In this document: positions 1 to 7,917 of the stretch, piece after piece
Layout: each line of letters begins with the position of its first letter
Position numbering within the stretch: position 1 is the stretch's first letter
From: DATJFQ01 sp035495555
Lineage (GTDB): Bacteria; Acidobacteriota; Vicinamibacteria; Vicinamibacterales; 2-12-FULL-66-21
Length of the DNA stretch: 64,000 nucleotides
Direction: 5' to 3'
Assembly: GCA_035495555.1 (NCBI GenBank)
Contig: DATJFQ010000097.1
Coordinates: forward strand, 1 to 64,000
Position numbers and translations under genes: made by a program
The notes under the pieces: generated by a model
Databases searched by the model: none
What the model was told of the DNA's origin: nothing
What the model saw: only the letters and a program-made list of their open reading frames with translations

Positions 1-74
1 CCGCGGCCGGAAAGACTCGTCGACGAGGAGCCGCGTCCGCGCGAACCGGGGCCGCCCCGTCCTCGCCCCCATCG
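1..74 (+). repeat. 112-bp structured repeat, copy 1 (5' part outside window)
   Basis: The right part of the element seen complete at 312-423. It shares the GGCCGGAAAGACTCGT core, the GACGAGGAGCCGCG stem side and the terminal CCCCATCGC. The left part, including the matching GCGATGGGG end, lies before the window start. Confidence 0.8.
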
Positions 75-78
75 CCAT

Positions 79-311
79 CCCGCGCGAAGCGCGGCTGCCC
101 AGCACCCATCCGAGGCCCCAAGCCCAAAGCACCCCGCGCGACGCGCGGTCCCCAGCACCCATCCGAGACCCCAAGCCCCCGACACCCCGCGCGAAGCGCG
201 GCTGCCCAGCACCAATTGGAGGCCCCAAGCCCCCGGCACCCCGCGCGAAGCGCGGTCCCCAGCACCCATCCGAGGCCCCAAGCCCAAAGCACCCCGCGCG
301 ACGCGCGGCCC
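79..311. repeat. Tandem repeat, 53-55 bp unit, about 4 copies
   Basis: Units start with the palindrome CCGCGCGAAGCGCGG (or CCGCGCGACGCGCGG) at about 79, 134, 187, 241 and 294, a spacing of 53 to 55 bp. Each palindrome is followed by a C-rich stretch around CCAGCACCCATCCGAGGC. The array fills the space between two copies of the 112-bp element. The short reading frames across it are compositional and are not called as genes. Confidence 0.85.
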
Positions 312-423
312 GCGATGGGGCCCCTGCTCGGACAGCCCCAGTTCGTGCTCCGCGGCCGGAAAGACTCGTGGACGAGGAGCCGCGTCCGGGCGAACTGGGG
401 CGCCCCGTCCTCGCCCCCATCGC
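312..423 (+). repeat. 112-bp structured repeat, copy 2 (complete)
   Basis: Bounded by perfect 9-bp inverted ends, GCGATGGGG at 312-320 and CCCCATCGC at 415-423. Inside, CCCCAGTTCG (336-345) pairs with CGAACTGGGG (391-400) and CGCGGC (351-356) with GCCGCG (379-384). A near-identical copy lies inverted at 20969-21079 and a partial copy at 1-74. It could be a miniature mobile element or a structured RNA; the sequence alone does not decide. Confidence 0.8.
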
Positions 424-543
424 GATCCCGCGCGAAGCGCGGCCCCAGCACCCCGCGCGAAGCGCGCCCGGCACCCCGCGCGAAGCGCGGCCAGCACCCG
501 TCCGAGGCGCGCAGCGCCCAGCACCCCGGCGGCGAAGCCGCCG
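424..543. repeat. Short palindromic tandem repeats before the stop of the next gene
   Basis: Repeats of CCCGCGCGAAGCGCGG separated by short CAGCACC or CGGCACC spacers, ending in CCGGCGGCGAAGCCGCCGG, which is itself a perfect hairpin. They run up to the stop codon of the minus-strand gene at 545 and may act as its transcription end. No gene is supported anywhere in 1-544. Confidence 0.7.
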
Positions 544-544
544 G

Positions 545-3500
545 TTAAAAGTCGTAGCCGATCCAGACCGAGAACTTCGGCCGCCGGAGCCAGCGGCTGC
601 CGCTGGATTCGCCGTCGAGCGCGGCCTGGTAGGAATACACGTAGTCCTCCCAGTTCCGGTTGAACAGCGTCCGCCAGGACCAGTCGAAGTGGATCGGGAA
701 GCCGAGCGCGAACGTTTCGAGGCCGAGCCCGTAGGAGGCGCGTCCGTCGACCAGATGGAACCCGTCCACGTCGACCGGATTGCCGAGAATCGGCGTGACC
801 GCACCGGTGACCAGATCCTGCTGGAAGTTGACGATTGGCTGCAGCCCCGTGACCGAGGATTTGGACCAGACCGTCATCGGCGTGCCCGCGAACTGCGAGG
901 CGCCGAAATTCGCGAACATGACGGCGCGCAAGCCGCCGATCACGCCAAACGGCGTCAGCGCCGCCTCGAGCAGCGGGAACCGCAGTTCCGCATCCGTGAA
1001 GAACGCCTTGTTGCCGGTGAACTCGAGGTATTGATACCCGCGCAACTCAGAGTTGCCGCCATAGAACAGGAAGGACGGGTAGTCGCCCCAACTGTTGAAT
1101 CCCCGGAACCGGAACGCAAGCACGCCGTTGGTCGCGAGCCGGATGTACTTCCGGGCGTCGATGTCGGCGGTCTGCCGCGACAGGAAGCCGCCGAACTTCG
1201 GCGCGTACTCGTAGCCGAGGCGCATGGTCTCGCCGGAGACCGGTCCGTAGTCGCGGAAGATCGTCGTCTCACGCACGTACGCGGCCCCCAGAGGAAGGAT
1301 CGTCCCGTTCGCGAAGATCGTCCGGCCGTACTGATCGATCTGATACTGCTCGGCGACTGCCTGCAGGTCGGGGTTGTCGTACTGCTGATTGAACTGGTAG
1401 ACGCCACCGGTCAATTCCAGACGCGAGTAGCGGTTGATCGGATAGATCCCGAACGCGATGCCCCCGCGCGACGTCTGCGTCGCGAGCGCGTCGCTGTGGC
1501 TGAGGAACGCGAACTGCGGATCGTACAGGTAGCCCGCGTAATTGCCGTAGTAGAAGAGCGTCTGCGAGAAGCCTTGCAGCGCGTACTGCAGGCGGCGCGA
1601 CAGATTGACGTACTGAAGCGACAGCGTCCGGTACTGCGAGACCGACTCGGCGTAAAGGTTGAACTGCTGATCGCCGAGGACGTCGGTGAACGTCACCGCG
1701 GTCCCCCCGAAAACATCGCCGCCGCTCGTCACGCCGACGTTGACGGGTGGACGGCCTTCCATGAACATCTTCTCGAACTTGCGCTTGTCGCGCTCGTTCT
1801 CTTTCACCAGCGTGTGCGTGAGCGGCGGCTGGAAATCGATCACCGGGCCCGGCGCGCCGAAGTCAGCGGACGCGACCGTGTGGAGCGGCTCCTTCTGGGC
1901 CGGGATCAAGTGGATCCCGTACTCGCCCTTGTAATACGAAACGAACGCAATCTTCTGCTGTTTCGTTTCGTCGCGGAGCGGCACCGGCGACACGTTCCCG
2001 CCCAGGGCGTCCGTGTACTGCTTCAGCTCGCCGGTCTTCAGGCTCAGCGTCCAGATGTTGTAGATGTTGCCGTTGCGCGCCACGTCCGGGCTGATCGGCT
2101 CGGTCGGATCGACCGCCGTCGACGGGAAGACGATCGTGTCCGCATCGAGGAACTTCGCGGTCCCGTCGTCATGGGTTCCGAAGGTGAGCTGCGTCTTCTT
2201 CCCGGAATCGAGATCGAACCGGAACAGCTTGTTGTTCCCGCTCACGCGCGCGATGTAGACGATGAACTTGCCGTCGGGGGACCAGCTCGGGCCATAGTCG
2301 CCGAACGGATCGTTCGTCAGGTTCTTCACTTCGCCGCTGTTGAGATCGAGCGTGAAGATGTCGGCCACCGCATTTCGCAGCGCGGCGAATACGACCGTGC
2401 TGCCGTCGGGGCTGATCGACGGCGACTCCGGCATGTCGACCGTCTTCATGTCGAACCGCTTCTCGATGTTGCCGGTCAACACGTTCTGCAGAATCAGCGT
2501 TTTCTGCTTTTCCTTGCGAACGAAGTACGCGATGCGATCGCCGGCGGGGGACCACGACATCCACGGGACGGCGTTGCCGCGGAAGCCTCCCGGGGTCGCG
2601 ATGTACTCGTATCCGAATCCGGTGTTGAAGCCGCCGGTCAGGTTGCGAATGACTTTGCCGTCCTTGGTCGAGAGCAGGATGATGTCGAGCTCCTGATCCT
2701 TCCGGTTCCCTGCGGCCACGGCCAGCAGATCCCCGCTGGGCGAGGGCTCGATTGACACCACTGACACGTAGGGTGTCTTCTGCGGTTTCGGCGCGAGATC
2801 GCGGCCGTAGTCGATCGGGCGCTCCTTGTCGCGGAACGGCTTGAAGCGGTCCTTCAGGTACTTGTCGAACTGCTCGTCGAACTCCTCGGGTTTCAGCTTG
2901 AAAGCTTCTTCGTAGGCGCTGTCTCCGCCGCCGATCACGCTCTTGCGGAGCGCGAAGAGGAATTGCCGCAGTCCTTCCTTGCCCCACTTGGCTTCGATGA
3001 ATTCGAAGGCCGCATGGCCGAGGTTATAGGGGAGTCGTCCGTCGGCGAACTGCACCCCCTGGAAATCGCTCATCGACGGGATGATGTCGGCGATGGCGGC
3101 GTCCCGGACCGTCATCAGATCGAACGGATCCCAGTAACCGGTTTCGTAGTCCGACAACCCTTCGTCGACCCACAGCGGGAGGGACCGCCGGAGCAGCGTG
3201 CGCGGGATGATGTCGAACTCGAAGATATGCGTCAGCTCGTGGGTGATGAGCCGATACAACGCGTCCGACGGTTCGTCGATCGGCAGCACCATCCGGTCGC
3301 GGTACGGCTCGGCGAACGCCAGCACGCCTTCGGGCAGCTCGCCCGGATCGATGTTCTGCTCCTGGAATTCGCTCTCGGTCTTGTAGATGACGAGCGGAAC
3401 TTTGAACGCGAGATCGTGTTTCAGGTCCGCGCTGACCTGCTGATATGCGCTCTCGGCGTAGCTGGCGACGCGTTCGAGATGGATTTCGGTATCAGGGTAG

Positions 3501-3688
3501 TAATAAATCTCGAAATGATCGGTGGGATAGATGCGCCACTTGAAGTGGTCGTACTTGATGCGATTCTTGCCGAAGTAAGGGACGAATCCGGTCTGGGCGC
3601 TCGCGCCAACGGCGATTGCCAGGAACACGAACGTGAAGATGGCAATGCCGAAGGGCGCTGGGAAGCCGCGCCGGCTGCGGATGCGCAT
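545..3688 (-). CDS. Secreted gluzincin-like / TolB-propeller / beta-barrel protein
   Basis: A 1047-residue exported protein. Residues 1-32 form a signal peptide ending ASAQ. Residues 40-290 resemble the MA-type metallopeptidase fold: HELTH at 150-154 fits the HExxH zinc site and WVDEGLSDY (Glu176) the third ligand. Residues about 300-580 contain WD40/TolB-like blades with SPDG motifs such as ISPDGSTVVF and WSPDGKFIVY. The last 400 residues are rich in alternating aromatic strands and end in WIGYDF, as in outer-membrane barrels. Known relatives of this architecture are surface proteins of unclear substrate, so proteolysis is inferred from the zinc motif. It is transcribed away from the sigma-factor gene and ends against the repeat block at 424-543. 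Confidence 0.8.
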   Translation of the reverse strand: MRIRSRRGFPAPFGIAIFTFVFLAIAVGASAQTGFVPYFGKNRIKYDHFKWRIYPTDHFEIYYYPDTEIHLERVASYAESAYQQVSADLKHDLAFKVPLVIYKTESEFQEQNIDPGELPEGVLAFAEPYRDRMVLPIDEPSDALYRLITHELTHIFEFDIIPRTLLRRSLPLWVDEGLSDYETGYWDPFDLMTVRDAAIADIIPSMSDFQGVQFADGRLPYNLGHAAFEFIEAKWGKEGLRQFLFALRKSVIGGGDSAYEEAFKLKPEEFDEQFDKYLKDRFKPFRDKERPIDYGRDLAPKPQKTPYVSVVSIEPSPSGDLLAVAAGNRKDQELDIILLSTKDGKVIRNLTGGFNTGFGYEYIATPGGFRGNAVPWMSWSPAGDRIAYFVRKEKQKTLILQNVLTGNIEKRFDMKTVDMPESPSISPDGSTVVFAALRNAVADIFTLDLNSGEVKNLTNDPFGDYGPSWSPDGKFIVYIARVSGNNKLFRFDLDSGKKTQLTFGTHDDGTAKFLDADTIVFPSTAVDPTEPISPDVARNGNIYNIWTLSLKTGELKQYTDALGGNVSPVPLRDETKQQKIAFVSYYKGEYGIHLIPAQKEPLHTVASADFGAPGPVIDFQPPLTHTLVKENERDKRKFEKMFMEGRPPVNVGVTSGGDVFGGTAVTFTDVLGDQQFNLYAESVSQYRTLSLQYVNLSRRLQYALQGFSQTLFYYGNYAGYLYDPQFAFLSHSDALATQTSRGGIAFGIYPINRYSRLELTGGVYQFNQQYDNPDLQAVAEQYQIDQYGRTIFANGTILPLGAAYVRETTIFRDYGPVSGETMRLGYEYAPKFGGFLSRQTADIDARKYIRLATNGVLAFRFRGFNSWGDYPSFLFYGGNSELRGYQYLEFTGNKAFFTDAELRFPLLEAALTPFGVIGGLRAVMFANFGASQFAGTPMTVWSKSSVTGLQPIVNFQQDLVTGAVTPILGNPVDVDGFHLVDGRASYGLGLETFALGFPIHFDWSWRTLFNRNWEDYVYSYQAALDGESSGSRWLRRPKFSVWIGYDF

Positions 3689-3867
3689 AGTGATTCACCT
3701 CTGGGTGCAGCGATGTTACTACGATCGACCGACCTCAAGGGACGGAAGCACCCAGCAATCCACGTGCCCCGCGCCCGGAGATTCGCAGTTCCGCGGCTCC
3801 TGCGCACGGGCGGACCGTCAGTGTCCCAGTTCGGGGGCGGACATGTCCTCTCCGCGATACAATCAAT

Positions 3868-3894
3868 GGAATAAACCCGACGCGTTCACGTGTT
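3868..3894 (+). promoter_or_regulatory. Candidate ECF-type promoter before the sigma gene
   Basis: GGAATAAAC begins at 3868 and CGTGTT follows at 3889, a 16-bp gap measured from GGAAT. This is the general shape of group IV sigma promoters (GGAA... then CGT). It lies 30-55 bp before the sigma-factor start and would allow autoregulation. A TACAAT box at 3858-3863 is an alternative housekeeping -10. Both are pattern matches only. Confidence 0.3.
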
Positions 3895-3922
3895 TACCTA
3901 ATAGGCGTCCGGGCTCTACGTA

Positions 3923-4534
3923 ATGGCATTTCGCCGCTCCGGCCGCCCGCCCGCTGACCTCCGCGATCCGGGGACCGATGCGGGCCGGGATCCCGGCGAG
4001 GCCGCGTTCGTCAGGGAGGCGTTGTCGTATATCGACAGCCTGTACGGCACGGCCATGCGGCTGACCCGGCGGCCGCAGGATGCTGAAGATCTGGTGCAGG
4101 ACACGTATCTGAAAGCGTTCCGGGCGGCCCACCAGTTCGAGCGCGGAACGAACCTGAAGGCGTGGCTGTTCACCATCCTTCACAACACGTTCCGCAACAT
4201 GCGCAGGAACGTGGGGCGCAGCCCGATCGACGTCGACAGCGAGGCCGTGGAGCGCGCCGCAGACGACGCGGTGGGGGAGCACACGCCGGAGCAGTTGCTG
4301 ACGCGCGCGACGCTCGACGTGGATTTGCAGGCGGCGCTCGATGCGCTGCCGGACGCGTTCCGTCAGGCGGTTTGGCTACGAGATGTGGAAGAACTTTCGT
4401 ATGCCGAAATTGCGCAGGTGCTCCAGGTGCCCATCGGCACGGTGATGTCGCGGATTTCCCGCGGCCGGCGGGCGCTGTATGAAGGACTGCAGGAGCGGCG
4501 GGGTGCAACGGCGCGCCGCCTTGCGTCGCGGTGA
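3923..4534 (+). CDS. RNA polymerase ECF sigma factor
   Basis: A 203-residue group IV sigma-70 factor that redirects RNA polymerase to a small regulon. Region 2 is clear at about residues 32-100: YGTAMRLTRRPQDAEDLVQD is the DAEDLVQDTYLKAF core-binding helix, followed by LKAWLFTILHNTFRN. Region 4 is at about 130-185, with ALPDAFRQAVWLRDVEELSYAEIAQVLQVPIGTVMSRISRGR forming the helix-turn-helix for the -35 box. It is followed after 3 bp by its zinc-finger anti-sigma partner and then by a thioredoxin-like gene. There is no strong Shine-Dalgarno before the ATG. Upstream Met codons are out of frame, so this start is preferred. Confidence 0.93.
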   Translation: MAFRRSGRPPADLRDPGTDAGRDPGEAAFVREALSYIDSLYGTAMRLTRRPQDAEDLVQDTYLKAFRAAHQFERGTNLKAWLFTILHNTFRNMRRNVGRSPIDVDSEAVERAADDAVGEHTPEQLLTRATLDVDLQAALDALPDAFRQAVWLRDVEELSYAEIAQVLQVPIGTVMSRISRGRRALYEGLQERRGATARRLASR

Positions 4535-4537
4535 ACC

Positions 4538-5290
4538 ATGGCTGAAGAGATTCGCAACTGTCGGGACGTCGAGGCGCGGCTCACGCCGTATGTGGATGGA
4601 GAAAGCGCCAGCGATCTCCGGCACGCGATCGACGCGCACCTGGCCGCGTGCCCGCCGTGCCGGGAAGAGGCGGCGGCGGAACGCGGCGGACGCGACGTCA
4701 TCCGTGAACACCGTGAGGTCCTGCGCGCCGCTGCCCCGGAGGCGCTTCGCGACCGCTGCGCCGCCCACGCGCGGCCCCCGATGGTGAGCCGCACGCTGCT
4801 GCGGCGATGGGTGCCGTTATCGCTCGCCGCGACGCTCCTGCTCGCCGCCGCCGGCGCCACGATTTTCTCGATCACCAACCCCACCGAAGCGCTGGCCGCC
4901 GGGTTCGCGCTCGACCACATGAAATGTTTCCGGGTCTGCGACACGGACCATCCCATGGACGCGTCCGCCGCCGAATCGATGTGGCGGCAGGTCGAAGGCT
5001 GGCAAATCGCCGTGCCGCCAAGTGAACCCGCCGAGCGGCTCCAGCTCGTGAATATCCGCCGCTGCCTGTCCACCGATGGTCTTGCGGCGCACCTGCTGTA
5101 TCGGTGGCGCGGCGAACCGCTGTCCTTGTACGTGCTGCCCCGCGCGATCGACGGCGATCACGTCGTCGACAGTCTTGGACACGAAACCGCGGTCTGGACG
5201 GCTGACGGCCGCACGTACGCCCTCGTGACGCCGGGCCATCCCGACGATTTCGATTCCGTCGTTCACTACGTCAAAACACACGCGCGCTGA
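4538..5290 (+). CDS. Transmembrane zf-HC2-type anti-sigma factor
   Basis: A 250-residue protein starting 3 bp after the sigma gene. The cytoplasmic N-terminus carries the zinc-binding anti-sigma motif: His34-x3-Cys38-x2-Cys41 (HLAACPPC), with Cys8 in NCRDVEARLTPYVDGE. One membrane helix spans about 91-111 (WVPLSLAATLLLAAAGATIF). The remaining 140 residues should be periplasmic and contain Cys130 and Cys134 (KCFRVC) plus NIRRCLS. The family holds its ECF factor inactive until a signal arrives. Because the periplasmic part has paired cysteines and the next gene is a thioredoxin, a thiol or metal signal is plausible, but that is inference. Confidence 0.85.
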   Translation: MAEEIRNCRDVEARLTPYVDGESASDLRHAIDAHLAACPPCREEAAAERGGRDVIREHREVLRAAAPEALRDRCAAHARPPMVSRTLLRRWVPLSLAATLLLAAAGATIFSITNPTEALAAGFALDHMKCFRVCDTDHPMDASAAESMWRQVEGWQIAVPPSEPAERLQLVNIRRCLSTDGLAAHLLYRWRGEPLSLYVLPRAIDGDHVVDSLGHETAVWTADGRTYALVTPGHPDDFDSVVHYVKTHAR

Positions 5291-5291
5291 T

Positions 5292-5864
5292 ATGAAACCC
5301 CGCTGGATCATCGTTGCTGCCGCCGCGCTCGGCGTTGCGCTTCTTACCGTGCCCGCGCTGCGCCGCGGGACCGAACACGTCGGGTCGTCCGCAACCGCGA
5401 GCCCCGCATCGACGCAGGCGCGAAGCGACACGTGCGACGCGAGCGCGCCCGCGAAGCTGGATTTCGTGCTCAAGGACAAGAACAACGCTCCGCTGAAGCT
5501 GGCGGACTACAAGGGCAAGGTCGTCCTGCTGAATTTCTGGGCGACGTGGTGCGGTCCGTGTAAGGAGGAGATCCCCGAATTCGTCGAGCTGTACGACCGC
5601 TACAAGGACAAGGGCTTCGTCATCGTCGGCGTCTCCATCGACGACACACCGCAGCAGCTGCAGGAATTCACCCGGCAGTGGAAGATGCAGTACCCGGTCG
5701 CACAGATGCAGTCCGACGTCGAAGACGCCTACGGACCGTTCTATGGCGTACCGACGTCGTACTTCATCGCGCGGGACGGCACGATCTGCACGAAGCATCT
5801 GGGTCCGGTCCCCAAGTCGGTCGCGGAGCCGGAAATCGAAGCGCTGCTCAAGATACCCCTGTAA
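5292..5864 (+). CDS. TlpA-like membrane-anchored thioredoxin
   Basis: A 190-residue thiol-disulfide oxidoreductase of the TlpA/ResA group. Residues 5-22 form an N-terminal membrane anchor or signal sequence, and the catalytic domain begins near residue 54. The active site is WATWCGPC, with Cys87 and Cys90, followed by KEEIPEF. The cis-proline loop is GVPTSYF, typical of the family. Such proteins reduce periplasmic disulfides, often for cytochrome maturation or copper delivery. The start lies 1 bp after the anti-sigma stop, so the three genes from 3923 form one operon and this is probably a regulon member or part of the sensing circuit. Confidence 0.9.
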   Translation: MKPRWIIVAAAALGVALLTVPALRRGTEHVGSSATASPASTQARSDTCDASAPAKLDFVLKDKNNAPLKLADYKGKVVLLNFWATWCGPCKEEIPEFVELYDRYKDKGFVIVGVSIDDTPQQLQEFTRQWKMQYPVAQMQSDVEDAYGPFYGVPTSYFIARDGTICTKHLGPVPKSVAEPEIEALLKIPL

Positions 5865-5939
5865 GGGGTCCCATCGCCGGTCCCGCGAATCCTTTTCGAA
5901 CTGGATCCGCTCCCCGCTCGATGTAGTACAATCGCTTCA

Positions 5940-6164
5940 ATGTTGAAGGGCTTCACACACGCGCGCCTCGCCTGCGGATGCCGGCTGGCGTTTCGTGACG
6001 GCGTCGAAGGCAGTCCCGTCACGGTTGTCGTGGATCAGAAGTCGCCCGGTTGCCCGCTCACGCTCCACGTCGCAGGGCTCCCGCTCTACGATTACCGCGA
6101 AGCGCTCCGTCCTCCGACACGGCCTGGTCCCGCGGTTGAAGAGGAATACGAGGAAGAGGGTTAG
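5940..6164 (+). CDS. Small cysteine-containing hypothetical protein
   Basis: A 74-residue frame, MLKGFTHARLACGCRLAFRD..., with cysteines in ACGCRL and GCPL and an acidic end EEEYEEEG. I do not recognise a named family. A TACAAT box (5927-5932) lies just before the ATG, which would give a very short or leaderless transcript. It follows the TlpA gene by 75 bp on the same strand. The compact CxC followed later by a single Cys could bind metal, but that is a guess. Coding is supported by the codon pattern and the ordered start, not by homology. Confidence 0.5.
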   Translation: MLKGFTHARLACGCRLAFRDGVEGSPVTVVVDQKSPGCPLTLHVAGLPLYDYREALRPPTRPGPAVEEEYEEEG

Positions 6165-6173
6165 GGAAACCGA

Positions 6174-6202
6174 AATTCCCAGCTCCCAATTTCCCAATTC
6201 CG
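6174..6202 (+). repeat. Short 7-bp word array (AATTCCC family)
   Basis: Words AATTCCC, AGCTCCC, AATTTCCC and AATTCCG in a row after the stop of the small protein. The words match those at 16513-16604 and 18895-18986. The rest of 6203-6343 shows nothing recognisable. Confidence 0.7.
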
Positions 6203-6343
6203 AAATCAGCCTTCCCCACAACTAAACTGCGGCGACGCGTTCAACTCCAGCCGTAGCTCCGTCGCTCCGAGCTCGGGCTTCACATCGCGCAGCTTTCTCG
6301 TCTCGCGTTTCGCGCCTCCCGCTCCGTCGCGCCTCGCACCGCG

Positions 6344-7054
6344 TCACCCGACGCGCAGATTCGCAATCAGCGGCAGGTGATCGGACGCCATGAGCGCCTT
6401 GCGCGTGCGCGGCATCTCCACGTTGACGACCTCCACGCGGCCTTCGTAGTAAATGTGATCCAGATGGACGACGGGGAAGAGACCGGGATACGTGCGGCGG
6501 CGCTTGAGGTGCGCCGCGATGTCGACGCTCTCGAACAGCGATGACAGCGTTTTCGTCGCGAGCCCGCGCATCCATTCATTGAAATCGCCCAGGATGATTT
6601 TGGGGCCTGTCACGCGCCGATCGTGTACGAACGAGGCAAGGCGTCCGGCCTGATAGCGGCGTTCGAGGACCGCGGTCCCGAGGTGCACGTTGTACATGTG
6701 CAGGACCTGACCCGACCCGAGCGCGAGATCGGCGCGCTGACACGCGCGCTGCTCGCACGTGCGCCACGTCAGGTCGTAATCGCTGTGGTGGACGATGGGG
6801 AGCCGGCTCATCACGACATTCCCGAACTGGTGCTGGCGCAGCGTGCGCACGCAGCTCATCACCCATCCCATGCCGAGGCCGGCACCAATCTCTTCCGCTT
6901 GTCCGGCGCCCGCAGGGCCGGCGCCGATGACTTCCTGCAGCGCGACGACGTCGGCGTCGATGTCGCGGAGGACGTCGATGATCCGCGAGGGGTCGACGCG
7001 GCGGTCCATGCCACGGCAGCGATGGATGTTGTAGGTGGCGATGCGGAGATCCAC
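6344..7054 (-). CDS. Endonuclease/exonuclease/phosphatase (EEP) family protein
   Basis: A 236-residue protein with the full EEP motif set: TYNIH near residue 7, VALQEV near 38, MYNVHLGT, ILGDFNEW and the terminal ASDHLPLIANL. These supply the Asn, Glu, Asp-x-Asn and Asp-His residues that bind the catalytic metal and phosphate. The family hydrolyses phosphodiesters in nucleic acids, phospholipids or inositol phosphates, and the substrate cannot be told here. There is no signal peptide, so it is cytoplasmic. It is divergent from the lipoprotein gene at 7184, with a GGTTCTCG repeat array between them. Confidence 0.88.
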   Translation of the reverse strand: MDLRIATYNIHRCRGMDRRVDPSRIIDVLRDIDADVVALQEVIGAGPAGAGQAEEIGAGLGMGWVMSCVRTLRQHQFGNVVMSRLPIVHHSDYDLTWRTCEQRACQRADLALGSGQVLHMYNVHLGTAVLERRYQAGRLASFVHDRRVTGPKIILGDFNEWMRGLATKTLSSLFESVDIAAHLKRRRTYPGLFPVVHLDHIYYEGRVEVVNVEMPRTRKALMASDHLPLIANLRVG

Positions 7055-7074
7055 AGGGCTGCGATTATCATAGC

Positions 7075-7160
7075 GGGGTTCTCGGGTTCTCGGGTTCTCG
7101 GGTTCTCGGCGTTCTCGGGGTTCTCGGGGGTTCTCGGGTTCTCAGGTTCTCAGGGTTCTC
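7075..7160 (+). repeat. GGTTCTCG tandem array
   Basis: Ten occurrences of GTTCTC, the first four in perfect 8-bp register (GGTTCTCG), the others with 8-10 bp spacing. It fills most of the gap between two divergent genes, so the promoters of both must lie in or beside it. Confidence 0.9.
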
Positions 7161-7183
7161 GCTCTCACGGGTCGCGAGTTCGT

Positions 7184-7528
7184 ATGAAGAAACTCGGTGT
7201 CGCGCTTCTCGCGTCGGTCGCGCTCGCGGCCTGTCGGAGCACGCCGCCGCCGATTCGTCTGAACGGGCGCACGCTCGTCGTCGAGAATCAGACGAAGCAC
7301 GAGTGGCGGAATGTGACGGTGACGGTGAACGCGTATTACCGCGGGAGCGCGAGTTCGCTGGCGCCGGGCGCGGAGCTCGACGCGGGGCTCAGCAGCTTCG
7401 TCACGGGTTTCGGACAGCGGTTCGATCCGAATCGCGAGATGGTACACACGGTCGAAGTCCGCGCGATCGACGCCTCAGGCCAGCCGGTGTCCGTCGACTG
7501 GTCGGATCGGCAACAGGAAAAGAAGTGA
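7184..7528 (+). CDS. Small lipoprotein of unknown function
   Basis: A 114-residue protein starting MKKLGVALLASVALAAC. It has a lysine-rich start, a hydrophobic stretch and lipobox ALAAC, so the mature protein begins at Cys17 and is membrane anchored. The rest reads as a small beta domain (TLVVENQTKHEWRNVTVTVN) in which paired strands dominate, similar to small FxLYD-type extracellular domains; this is an impression, not a firm match. The open frame extends upstream through the repeat array, but the lipoprotein signal fixes the ATG at 7184. The next gene starts 4 bp after its stop. Confidence 0.75.
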   Translation: MKKLGVALLASVALAACRSTPPPIRLNGRTLVVENQTKHEWRNVTVTVNAYYRGSASSLAPGAELDAGLSSFVTGFGQRFDPNREMVHTVEVRAIDASGQPVSVDWSDRQQEKK

Positions 7529-7532
7529 CGCC

Positions 7533-7835
7533 ATGGCCAAACTGAACTCGGAACTCGAAATCGATTGCCCGTGCTGCGGCGCGCTGCTCGTAATCGATAC
7601 CAACTTGCGGCGGGTCGTCAGGCACCAGGAACCGCCCTCGCCCGATCGCCCGGAGCTGGACGAGGCGCAGAGCATCCTTGCGCGGGAGGCCGCCAGGCGC
7701 GAGGCGCTGTTCCAGCAGTCGGTCACCGCCGAGAAGACGCGCGGCGATGCGCTGTCGAAGCGCTTCGAGGAAGCGCTCCGGCAGGCGCGCGAGGAGCCGG
7801 TCACGAAGCCGACGCGCGACTTCGATCTCGATTGA
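7533..7835 (+). CDS. Zinc-ribbon-like small protein with coiled coil
   Basis: A 100-residue protein. The start contains DCPCCGALLVIDTN, a CPCCG knuckle of the kind seen in zinc ribbons, although only one Cys pair is present. Residues about 45-90 (DEAQSILAREAARREALFQQ and onward) are charged and heptad-like, predicting a helix or coiled coil. I know no defined function for it. It follows the lipoprotein by 4 bp and is probably co-transcribed. The GGGGACA inverted repeat lies about 80 bp downstream. Confidence 0.65.
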   Translation: MAKLNSELEIDCPCCGALLVIDTNLRRVVRHQEPPSPDRPELDEAQSILAREAARREALFQQSVTAEKTRGDALSKRFEEALRQAREEPVTKPTRDFDLD

Positions 7836-7917
7836 ACGCGCCGGCGCGCCGCGACTGGGCGCCTCCCGGGCGGGTGGGCTGGTGGGCTGATCGGCTGGGT
7901 GGCCTCGGCCGCCGCAA

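Noticed and set aside
79..311. Regularly spaced repeats that could suggest a CRISPR array
   Set aside because: The spacing is 53-55 bp, but spacers are near-identical C-rich sequence rather than unique, and no cas gene is present.
368..2755. A 795-codon plus-strand frame across the repeats and the surface-protein gene
   Set aside because: Starts in tandem repeats and continues antisense to the gluzincin/TolB gene; composition is Arg/Glu/Val-rich noise.
6623..7183. N-terminal extension of the lipoprotein frame through the repeat array
   Set aside because: The extension is antisense to the EEP gene and includes translated repeat; the lipoprotein signal at 7184 fixes the start.
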